Part shown: positions 7,492 through 14,952 of the stretch, one piece after another | Layout: each line of letters starts with the position of its first letter | Position numbering within the stretch: position 1 is the stretch's first letter | From: Bacteroidota bacterium | GTDB taxonomy: Bacteria; Bacteroidota; Bacteroidia; Bacteroidales; FEN-979 | Direction of reading: 5' to 3' | Length of the DNA stretch: 64,000 bases | NCBI GenBank assembly: GCA_026391835.1 | Contig: JAPLDF010000067.1 | Coordinates: forward strand, 1 to 64,000 | Notes under the pieces: generated by a model | What the model was told of the DNA's origin: nothing | Databases searched by the model: none | Seen by the model: only the letters and a program-made list of their open reading frames with translations | Program-made: the position numbers and the translations under genes

Positions 7492-8090
7492 CTGCACATC
7501 TTACCGAAAAAGCACAACGCGATTATTTTCTGGTTCAAAAGGCCCGCGATCACGGCGATCAGCATGCATATGCCGAATTGCTGAACAAATACCGCGATTC
7601 ACTCTATTTCATGATGCTCAAGATGACCAGCAATGCCACAGATGCGGAGGATCTTACGATCGAGGCTTTTGGAAAGGCTTTCAAGAACATCTGCCAGTAC
7701 ACGCCTGACTTTGCATTCAGTACCTGGCTTTTTAAAATAGCGGCGAACAACTGTATTGATTTTTTACGGAAGAATAACCGTATTCTCTTTGCCGACAATT
7801 TTTTTGATGAGGATGGCGAGTCGCGGGATCCCCAGCAGAACATCCCGTTCACCGGGCTTGACCCCGAGGAGAAGATCATCGAAAAGCAGAAGATCCAGCT
7901 CATGCACGAAGTTGTTGGAAAGCTTAAGCCGCACTACCGCAACATGATTGAACTGAGGTATTTCAAGGAGTGGTCATACGAGGAGATTGCCGTCGAGCTC
8001 AACCTTCCGCTGGGAACTGTGAAAGCGCAGCTTTTCAGGGCCCGTGAATTCTTATTTCAGATCCTCAAACCGGTGGAAGAACGTATCTAG
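7482..8090 (+). CDS. ECF-type RNA polymerase sigma factor
   Basis: Alternative sigma factor of the extracytoplasmic function group, 202 residues. Region 2 is visible from about residue 26 (HAYAELLNKYRDSLYFMMLK) through DAEDLTIEAFGKAFKNI and FSTWLFKIAANNCIDFLRK. Region 4 is visible near residues 140-195 (ELRYFKEWSYEEIAVELNLP, then GTVKAQLFRAREFL). An acidic linker separates the two. The gene starts inside the end of the glycosyltransferase gene, so the two are coupled. No anti-sigma gene sits beside it, unlike the sigma gene at 19194. Target genes are unknown. Confidence 0.92.
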   Translation: MEIAAHLTEKAQRDYFLVQKARDHGDQHAYAELLNKYRDSLYFMMLKMTSNATDAEDLTIEAFGKAFKNICQYTPDFAFSTWLFKIAANNCIDFLRKNNRILFADNFFDEDGESRDPQQNIPFTGLDPEEKIIEKQKIQLMHEVVGKLKPHYRNMIELRYFKEWSYEEIAVELNLPLGTVKAQLFRAREFLFQILKPVEERI

Positions 8091-8156
8091 AGCCGATGGC
8101 ATTCATTTGAACCCTGTCCTTTCCCCGGTTTCAATACAGCATAAAAAGTTTATTGC

Positions 8157-8164
8157 TAATTTTG
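8157..8164 (+). promoter_or_regulatory. -7 element TAATTTTG upstream of hutU
   Basis: Matches TAnnTTTG and lies 24 bp before the hutU start at 8189. The -33 element is not clear. Confidence 0.5.
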
Positions 8165-8188
8165 CTTTGTTAAACCAACCGATCATTC

Positions 8189-10192
8189 ATGGAAACAACT
8201 GAGTTTAAAACAACCATCCTGCAGGGTATTCCTTCGGAATTGCCGGCCCTCCGGCCCTATGACACGACCGCAAACCATGCTCCCGTGCGTAAAGATATCC
8301 TGTCGGCCGATGAAAAAGTCCTTGCCCTGAGAAATGCGCTCAGGTATTTCGATCCGAAACATCATGCCATCCTGGCGCCTGAATTTGCCGGTGAGTTGAA
8401 AAAATATGGCCGCATCTATATGTACCGGTTCCGACCTGCCTACCCGATGCATGCCCGCAACATTTATGAGTACCCATACCAGTCGCTCCAGGCTGCATCG
8501 ATCATGCTGATGATCCAGAACAACCTGGATCCTGCCGTGGCCCAGCATCCCCACGAACTTATCACCTATGGCGGAAACGGGGCCGTATTCCAGAACTGGG
8601 CCCAGTACCTGCTCACGATGAAGTACCTGTCGGTCATGACCGACGAGCAAACACTTGTCATGTATTCAGGGCATCCCATGGGACTTTTTCCTTCGCACAG
8701 GGATGCGCCGCGGGTGGTGGTGACCAACGGCATGATGATCCCGAACTATTCGAAGCCGGACGACTGGGAGCGGTTCAACGCACTCGGCGTGACCCAGTAC
8801 GGGCAGATGACCGCGGGGTCGTACATGTATATCGGCCCCCAGGGCATTGTGCACGGCACCACGATTACCATCCTGAACGCTGCACGCAAGGTGTCGTCCG
8901 ATACGATCGGCGGTACCGTATTTGTCACGTCAGGACTGGGAGGCATGTCGGGGGCACAGTCCAAGGCTGCCGTAATTGCCGGCGCCATAGCGGTAGTGGC
9001 TGAAATCAACCCCATGGTGGTTAAAAAACGGCATGAACAGGGCTGGGTTGATGAAGTGTTCACCGGGCTTGATGAACTTGTCCGCCGGATGATGCAGGCA
9101 GTATGCAACAGGGAACCGGTTTCACTGGCATACCAGGGAAACGTGGTCGATTTGTGGGAGTATTTTGCAGCACATAAGTTGCAGATTGAACTTGGATCGG
9201 ACCAGACATCGCTGCATAACCCCTGGTCGGGTGGCTATTATCCTGCCGGACTCACCTATGAAGAGTCCAATGTCCTGATGGTCAGCAATCCCGAAATATT
9301 CAGGGCCGCCGTTCAGGAATCCCTGCGCCGCCAGGTTGCTGCCATCAATTCCATGGCCGAAAACGGCATGTATTTCTGGGATTACGGCAATGCCTTCCTG
9401 CTTGAGGCTTCGCGTGCCGGTGCCGATGTAATGAAGCCGGACGGGACCTTCATCTACCCATCGTATGTCCAGGATATCATGGGCCCGTTGTTCTTCGACT
9501 ATGGGTTCGGCCCTTTCCGATGGGTTTGTACCTCGGGAAAACCGGAAGACCTGGAAATTTCCGATAAGATTGCCGCATCCGTCCTTGAAGAGATTGCCGA
9601 AACATCCCCCAAGGAGACCGAGATGCAGATGCGTGACAACATCCACTGGATCAGGGAAGCCGGGAAAAACAAGCTGGTGGTCGGCTCACAGGCCCGTATC
9701 CTCTATGCAGATTGCACCGGGCGTACGAAAATCGCGGCTGCCTTCAATGAAGCTATAAAAAGCGGGCTGATCTCCGCACCAATCGTCCTCGGCCGCGATC
9801 ATCATGATGTTTCGGGTACCGATTCGCCATACCGGGAAACCTCGAATATTTACGACGGATCCGGTTTTACAGCCGATATGGCCATCCAGAATGTGATTGG
9901 CGACAGTTTTCGCGGGGCTACCTGGGTATCCATCCACAATGGCGGCGGCGTGGGCTGGGGAGAAGTGATCAACGGCGGATTTGGCATGCTGCTCGATGGC
10001 ACGGAGGATGCCGGCCGCAGGTTGCGCCTGATGCTGCACTGGGATGTGAACAACGGAATCGCAAGGCGGGCATGGGCGCGCAACGATGAGGCCATCTTTG
10101 CAATCAAACTGGCAATGAAAGAGGAGCCGCGGCTGACGGTGACATTGCCAAACCGGGTAGATGACGAGGTGCTTAAAGGCGTAACTTTATAA
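8189..10192 (+). CDS. hutU: urocanate hydratase, long form
   Basis: Converts urocanate to imidazolonepropionate in histidine breakdown, using tightly bound NAD. The NAD and active-site signatures are present: YGGNGAVFQNWAQYLL near residue 129, TAGSYMYIGPQGIVHGT near 210, and SGLGGMSGAQSKAAVIAG near 249. A glycine-rich SIHNGGGVGWGEVINGG follows near 585. At 667 residues it is about 100 longer than the classical enzyme of roughly 555; I recall long forms in Bacteroidota, so this is probably lineage-typical rather than a fusion. No other hut gene lies in the window. Confidence 0.95.
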   Translation: METTEFKTTILQGIPSELPALRPYDTTANHAPVRKDILSADEKVLALRNALRYFDPKHHAILAPEFAGELKKYGRIYMYRFRPAYPMHARNIYEYPYQSLQAASIMLMIQNNLDPAVAQHPHELITYGGNGAVFQNWAQYLLTMKYLSVMTDEQTLVMYSGHPMGLFPSHRDAPRVVVTNGMMIPNYSKPDDWERFNALGVTQYGQMTAGSYMYIGPQGIVHGTTITILNAARKVSSDTIGGTVFVTSGLGGMSGAQSKAAVIAGAIAVVAEINPMVVKKRHEQGWVDEVFTGLDELVRRMMQAVCNREPVSLAYQGNVVDLWEYFAAHKLQIELGSDQTSLHNPWSGGYYPAGLTYEESNVLMVSNPEIFRAAVQESLRRQVAAINSMAENGMYFWDYGNAFLLEASRAGADVMKPDGTFIYPSYVQDIMGPLFFDYGFGPFRWVCTSGKPEDLEISDKIAASVLEEIAETSPKETEMQMRDNIHWIREAGKNKLVVGSQARILYADCTGRTKIAAAFNEAIKSGLISAPIVLGRDHHDVSGTDSPYRETSNIYDGSGFTADMAIQNVIGDSFRGATWVSIHNGGGVGWGEVINGGFGMLLDGTEDAGRRLRLMLHWDVNNGIARRAWARNDEAIFAIKLAMKEEPRLTVTLPNRVDDEVLKGVTL

Positions 10193-10232
10193 TGAGGTGT
10201 CGTAAAGGGAAACGGGGGCACATTCCCGGTTC

Positions 10233-11219
10233 CTAGAACCCTTTGGAGATCAGCACCATGTTTTGCACGTCGGTTGAATCTGTCGGGTTTGCAACCTCTT
10301 GTTTGACAATGCCATACCTGTTGTTCAACCAGAAGTAGGATGTTTTGGTGACCTTCAGGATTCCTGTATTAACCGGTTCGGTATACCTGAACCGTACACA
10401 GTTGAAATTTCCGGCGGGCGTATTTATCACAAGGTTTGTGTCGAGCAGCGTAACGGTTGTCGTATCGCTGCTGATATAGGAACTGTAAACCACACCGGGC
10501 TTTGCATTGATCGGGAGCGTAAAAGGCTTGTAGCTGAGCGTGGAGTCGCTAATGACCGAAAATAAAGCCGGCGAAACATTCCATTTAAAAGTCAACGTCT
10601 GTCCGGTCCATCCGCAGTTCTGGTTCAAAGTACCCGAATAGAGATAATTTGTCCCGGCCTGGATGATCTGCTTTGAAAGCTGGCAGGTATCCCCGTTTTT
10701 CAGCGTGACTTTATAGTTCCACAGGTTGCCGGATTTTGCAAAATCGTAATATTTCACCGAATCAGCGATTGCCCCGGTTTGTTCCAGTGTTCCGACCCAG
10801 TTGATGAATTCGCTGCCCACCTGTCCGCATTCGTTCCCGGTAATGCGGATGTCGAGGATGCCGTCCGCTGTAAATACGGCATAACCTCCAAGGCTCCAGT
10901 TCTGGCAGAACGGGCTTGCCGGATCGGTGTTTTCCACATTGAAATACATCGTTCCGTCGACAAACTGGAATTCGTTGAAAACGTTGGTTTCCTTCATGAA
11001 AATAATCCCCTGGAGAAACCCTGTTGCTGAATTGGGATAGATTACCACCGTGCCATATTCCTTCAATAATTTATTGTCCTTGAAGGTGGAGATGCTGCCT
11101 TTCCATGTCCCGATAAAATTATCCTGGGTTTTCGAGGTCGGATCAAATGATTTCTTCTTACATCCCGAAAACTGGATGAGGAGCATTGCGCTGATGAAGA
11201 TAAGGAAGTAACTTTTCAT
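10233..11219 (-). CDS. hypothetical lipoprotein
   Basis: A 328-residue protein I do not recognise. It begins MKSYFLIFISAMLLIQFSGC, a lipoprotein signal with Cys20 followed by a lysine run. Residues 25-150 look like a beta-rich domain about tolerating deviations in stored values (GTWKGSISTFKDNKLLKEYG, GTVVIYPNSATGFLQG). The remainder has beta-strand patterning that ends in FNCVRFRYTEPVN and a final YGIVKQEVANPTDST. It lies 17 bp downstream of the YD-repeat-like gene on the same strand, so the two may share a transcript. No enzyme motif was seen. Confidence 0.75.
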   Translation of the reverse strand: MKSYFLIFISAMLLIQFSGCKKKSFDPTSKTQDNFIGTWKGSISTFKDNKLLKEYGTVVIYPNSATGFLQGIIFMKETNVFNEFQFVDGTMYFNVENTDPASPFCQNWSLGGYAVFTADGILDIRITGNECGQVGSEFINWVGTLEQTGAIADSVKYYDFAKSGNLWNYKVTLKNGDTCQLSKQIIQAGTNYLYSGTLNQNCGWTGQTLTFKWNVSPALFSVISDSTLSYKPFTLPINAKPGVVYSSYISSDTTTVTLLDTNLVINTPAGNFNCVRFRYTEPVNTGILKVTKTSYFWLNNRYGIVKQEVANPTDSTDVQNMVLISKGF

Positions 11220-11236
11220 GGAGTTAATAACGTTGA

Positions 11237-11968
11237 TTATTCAAAGAATGTATATTCGTATTTAAGAAAATAGTGCCGGCTGATGGCCCTGCCCTGGCCA
11301 TCGATGTAAACATCCACTTCATCGGTATGGCCGTCGTCGAGGTAGGTGCGGTTAACGGTCATGTAAACTTCGCCATTCTCATCAAGTTCCTCCTCGGTGA
11401 TCAGCTGGCCTTTTTCATTGTGTACGACACGCGACTGGTTGGGTTTGACGGGGCTATCTTCGGGCCCGGTGATGATCTCGCCATCCTCGTCAACGATCTG
11501 GTGGTTTACGAGTGTCCCGTTTTCCCATTCGAATGTTTCGACCTGTTCAACTTCGTTTTCATCCGTGGTGGTGGTCCGTTTAACCAGTTCGCCTGCAGCG
11601 TTGTATTTATAGGTAATGGTATCGAGCGATCCGTCCTGGTAGTGTTTGAGTGCATGCTGGATCACGCCGGCATCGTTCCGGATAAAAGTCTTCTCTTCGG
11701 CCAGCTCATTTTCGATCTGGTAATAGGATTCACGGATGAGGTTGCCCTGTGCATCATACCCATATTCAAACATCTCTTCAAATTCGCCATGCCGGTTGTA
11801 CCTGATCTCCTTCAACGGGCGCCCGTCCCGGTCAAATTCGCTGTAATGGTTCGGATGTCCCTGGATGTCGACCTCTTCATCATTCACATTCTTTATAACA
11901 TAATCAAATTGAGTAATGGTAATGCTTTTCGTCCTTTTCTCCATTAAATTTTCTGTTATGATTGACAT
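11237..11968 (-). CDS. hypothetical YD-repeat-like protein
   Basis: A 243-residue acidic protein without a signal peptide. It contains several imperfect copies of a 20-25-residue unit with tyrosine, aspartate and glycine (HPNHYSEFDRDGRPLKEIRY, MFEYGYDAQGNLIRESYY, ITYKYNAAGELVKRTTTT), matching the pattern of YD/RHS-type repeats. There is no RHS core or toxin domain, so it is not an obvious polymorphic toxin. The start could be ATG 11968 or ATG 11944; an upstream TTG at 11974 is less likely. The function is unknown. Confidence 0.75.
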   Translation of the reverse strand: MSIITENLMEKRTKSITITQFDYVIKNVNDEEVDIQGHPNHYSEFDRDGRPLKEIRYNRHGEFEEMFEYGYDAQGNLIRESYYQIENELAEEKTFIRNDAGVIQHALKHYQDGSLDTITYKYNAAGELVKRTTTTDENEVEQVETFEWENGTLVNHQIVDEDGEIITGPEDSPVKPNQSRVVHNEKGQLITEEELDENGEVYMTVNRTYLDDGHTDEVDVYIDGQGRAISRHYFLKYEYTFFE

Positions 11969-12056
11969 TTTCAAATTAATGCCATAAATTTACTGCAAAT
12001 ATTGCAACTGTCACGCTAAATGGCGGGATAAATGTAAAAAATTAAAACCACGACCC

Positions 12057-14171
12057 ATGAAAACCTGTTATGTTCTCTTCCTGGTTGTATCAATAATGGC
12101 TATGAGCGCTTGTAAACAAAAAAATACGGTAAACTACCCGGTCGCCAAAAAGGTCGATACCGTGGATACTTATTTTGGTACGAAGATAGCCGATCCCTAC
12201 CGGTGGATGGAAAACGACACTTCGGCCGAAACCGCGGCATGGGTAAGTGAGGAGAATGCCGCAACGAAGGAGTATCTTTCGAAGATCCCTTTTCGTGAGC
12301 AGATGAAGGAGAGGCTTACCAAAATATGGAACTACCCGAGGTTTGGCGTTCCTTTCAAGGAGGGGCCCTATTACTTTTTCTTTAAAAATGACGGGCTGCA
12401 GAATCAATCGGTGTTCTATGTCAGGAAGGGAATTGACGGGGAGCCAAAGGTATTGCTCGATCCCAACAAACTTTCGGAAGACGGAACCATTGCCCTGGCC
12501 GGCACCCAGGTGTCGCATGATGGCAGGTACCTGGCTTACAGCATTGCGAAGAGCGGATCGGACTGGAACGAGGTGCATGTGATGGAGATCGGATCGGGTA
12601 AGTTGCTGCCGGATACGTTGAGATGGGTTAAGTTCTCGGGAATGTCGTGGCAGGATGACGGATTTTATTACAGCCGTTATGATGCCCCGAAGAAGGGGAT
12701 GGAACTCTCGAAGAAAAACGAATTTCAAAAGGTCTATTATCATACGGTCGGAACGCTTCAGAACGATGATAAACTGGTTTACCAGAACCTGAAATTTCCC
12801 CAGCGGAACTATGGGGCAGCCGTGACGGAAGACCAGCGGTTTTTAATCTTGTATGAATCGGAGTCCACCTACGGAACCGCCCTCTATTACCGCGACCTGG
12901 CAAAGCCGGCGATGCCCTTTAAGCAACTGGTTGAAGGTTTTGACAATGAATATGGCGTGGTTGATAATATCGGGGACAAGTTCCTGGTTGTGACCAACAA
13001 CAAAGCCCCCAAAAAGAAACTGATCCTCATGGACCCGGCAAACCCTGAGCCCAGGAAGTGGAAGACCATCATTCCGGAGCGCGACGACGTGCTGGAGTCG
13101 GTGAACCTGGCGGGCGGTTACCTGGTATCTGAATATATGCAAAATGCCGCTTCAAAGGCATTCATCTATAACCTCGACGGGAAATTCCTTCACGAGATGA
13201 GTTTGCCCGGCATCGGCACACTGGCAGGTTTCAGCGGGAAAAAGGGAGAAAATGTCGCCTTTTACGGCTATACCTCTTTTACGTTCCCGAATACCATTTT
13301 TAAATATGATGTCGCACAAAACAAATCGGATATTTATAACCGCCCCGAAATCGATTTCAACCCCGAGCTTTACGAGGTGAAGCAGATGTTTTACCTGGGC
13401 AGGGATAAAACCACCATTCCCATGTTTATCGTGCATAAGAAGGGGCTTGTGCTGAACGGCACGAACCCGGCCATGTTATATGGGTATGGCGGTTTCAACG
13501 TCAGCCTGACGCCCAGTTTCAGCCTGAGCAGGCTCCTTTTCCTGGAAAATGGTGGTGTTTATGCCGTGGCGAACCTTCGCGGCGGCGGCGAATATGGCGA
13601 GGACTGGCACAAGGCCGGCACAAAGGACCGCAAGCAAAATGTATTCGATGATTTTATCGCTGCAGCAGAGTACCTGATCGCCGAAAAATATACCTCACCG
13701 CAGCACCTTGCCATCATGGGCGGGTCGAACGGCGGGCTGCTTGTGGGTGCCTGCATGACGCAGCGGCCTGAGTTGTTCAAGGTTGCCATTCCCCAGGTGG
13801 GGGTGATGGACATGCTCAGGTACCACAAATTCACCATCGGGTGGGCGTGGGCCAGCGATTACGGGACCAGCGAAACGAAAGAGGGCTTTGACTACCTGGT
13901 GAAGTACTCCCCGTTGCACAACCTCAAAGACAGTGTTCAATACCCTGCCACCCTTGCGTTTACTGCCGATCATGACGACAGGGTGGTTCCTGCGCATACC
14001 TTTAAGTTCATGGCAACGCTGCAGGCGAAGCAAAAAGGCGACAACCCGGCGCTGGTGCGCATCGAGACCAAGGCCGGGCATGGCGCCGGTAAACCCACCG
14101 CCAAGCAGATTGATGAAACCACCGATCTCTGGTCGTTTGTGTTCTATAACCTCGGGATGGCCTACAAATAG
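12057..14171 (+). CDS. prolyl oligopeptidase (S9A) lipoprotein
   Basis: Serine peptidase that cuts short peptides after proline. The 704-residue product starts with a lipoprotein signal (MKTCYVLFLVVSIMAMSAC, Cys19), so it is probably in the periplasm or surface-anchored. An N-terminal propeller (about residues 70-430) is followed by an alpha/beta hydrolase domain with the nucleophile Ser557 in GGSNGG, an acid residue within DHDDRV (638-643), and His675 in AGHGAGKP. All three catalytic positions are intact. The gene ends immediately before a 53-bp tandem repeat whose first unit overlaps the last base of the stop codon. Confidence 0.96.
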   Translation: MKTCYVLFLVVSIMAMSACKQKNTVNYPVAKKVDTVDTYFGTKIADPYRWMENDTSAETAAWVSEENAATKEYLSKIPFREQMKERLTKIWNYPRFGVPFKEGPYYFFFKNDGLQNQSVFYVRKGIDGEPKVLLDPNKLSEDGTIALAGTQVSHDGRYLAYSIAKSGSDWNEVHVMEIGSGKLLPDTLRWVKFSGMSWQDDGFYYSRYDAPKKGMELSKKNEFQKVYYHTVGTLQNDDKLVYQNLKFPQRNYGAAVTEDQRFLILYESESTYGTALYYRDLAKPAMPFKQLVEGFDNEYGVVDNIGDKFLVVTNNKAPKKKLILMDPANPEPRKWKTIIPERDDVLESVNLAGGYLVSEYMQNAASKAFIYNLDGKFLHEMSLPGIGTLAGFSGKKGENVAFYGYTSFTFPNTIFKYDVAQNKSDIYNRPEIDFNPELYEVKQMFYLGRDKTTIPMFIVHKKGLVLNGTNPAMLYGYGGFNVSLTPSFSLSRLLFLENGGVYAVANLRGGGEYGEDWHKAGTKDRKQNVFDDFIAAAEYLIAEKYTSPQHLAIMGGSNGGLLVGACMTQRPELFKVAIPQVGVMDMLRYHKFTIGWAWASDYGTSETKEGFDYLVKYSPLHNLKDSVQYPATLAFTADHDDRVVPAHTFKFMATLQAKQKGDNPALVRIETKAGHGAGKPTAKQIDETTDLWSFVFYNLGMAYK

Positions 14172-14380
14172 TTTCTACCTGCTTGTACGCAGTTTCAACG
14201 TGGTTTAATGACGTTTCATCGTAGTTTCTACCTGCTTATACGCAGTTTCAACGTGATTTAGTGACGATTCATCGTGGTTTCTACGTGCTTATACGCAGTT
14301 TCAACGTGATTTAGTGACGATTCATCGAGGTTTCTACGTGCTTATACGCAGTTTCAACGTGGAATGATGACGATTCATCA
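14171..14380. repeat. 53-bp tandem repeat, four copies
   Basis: Units begin at 14171, 14224, 14277 and 14330 with an exact 53-bp period and end near 14380 with a few substitutions. Within each unit the stretches GTTTCTACSTGCTTRTACGCA and GTTTCAACGTGRWTTARTGA share a GTTTC head, followed by TTCATC, so the unit itself looks built from shorter related pieces. The array starts on the last base of the prolyl oligopeptidase stop. Confidence 0.95.
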
Positions 14381-14393
14381 AAAATTAATCATT

Positions 14394-14487
14394 TGCCACA
14401 AAGTCACAAAGTCACAAAGTTTCACGAAGCATATATTGCAGATACCTAACACTTTGTGTTTCTTAATGTTTTAGAGGCTTAGTGGCA
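14394..14487. repeat. imperfect inverted repeat with 7-bp periodic arms
   Basis: The left arm starts TGCCACAAAGTCACAAAG (14394 onward), a 7-bp periodic sequence; the right arm ends CTTAGTGGCA (to 14487) after CACTTTGTGTTTCTT. The outer ends pair; the centre is degraded. It resembles the better-preserved element at 20610-20689. Confidence 0.7.
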
Positions 14488-14529
14488 TTTTTTGCTTTAT
14501 TCATTACGGACCAGGCAACGGGATAGCCT

Positions 14530-14780
14530 CAGCTCCGAAGGAGCTGAATATCCTATAGCCCGGCGTTGAAAATCATCAAATTTTCCCGATTGTTTAAGCC
14601 AGACCGAAGTTGATGTTTTCAGATTCCGGATATTGTCCGGAAAACCAGGTGATACAGGATCTGAGGATAACTGGACATATTGTTTATTTTATTCAGCCCA
14701 TTCTGGGCTGATGGTCCCATTTGCCGCTGACGTCCGTGGGTTTCACCCACGGTTTTTGAAATTCAGCCACTTCGTGGCTG
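14530..14780. repeat. cluster of four perfect hairpins with TTC (or GAA) loops
   Basis: CAGCTCC-GAA-GGAGCTG (14530-14546), TCAGCCCA-TTC-TGGGCTGA (14693-14711), CCGTGGGT-TTC-ACCCACGG (14734-14752) and CAGCCAC-TTC-GTGGCTG (14764-14780). Stems differ in sequence but all are perfect and the three-base loop is constant, with the first on the opposite strand. Confidence 0.9.
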
Positions 14781-14849
14781 CCTGAAAAACAACGTCCTGG
14801 CCTTGCAGGAAAACCTGGCTGGCTCCCAACTTACTTGTTCATCATTGTA

Positions 14850-14898
14850 TGAGATCTGAGATGTGAGATGTGAAATCTGAAATCTGAAATCTGAAATT
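14850..14898. repeat. 7-bp tandem array, seven units of TGARATC type
   Basis: Seven consecutive 7-bp units: TGAGATC, TGAGATG twice, TGAAATC three times, TGAAATT. It lies 54 bp beyond the stop of the T9SS gene at 14953. Confidence 0.95.
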
Positions 14899-14952
14899 TC
14901 TGACCTTACCCCCGGAAATTTCTCTTGATCCGAGAATCCTTCTTTACAGGGT

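Larger units (their letters stand above)
14172..14952. other. gene-free repeat island between convergent genes
   Basis: No gene is visible in these 781 bp. In order they hold the 53-bp repeats, a long imperfect inverted repeat (14394-14487), four TTC-loop hairpins (14530-14780), and a 7-bp array (14850-14898). The island separates the convergent prolyl oligopeptidase and T9SS genes. Confidence 0.9.

Noticed and set aside
14171..14380. 53-bp repeat as a CRISPR array
   Set aside because: Units follow each other without unique spacers and no cas gene is nearby.
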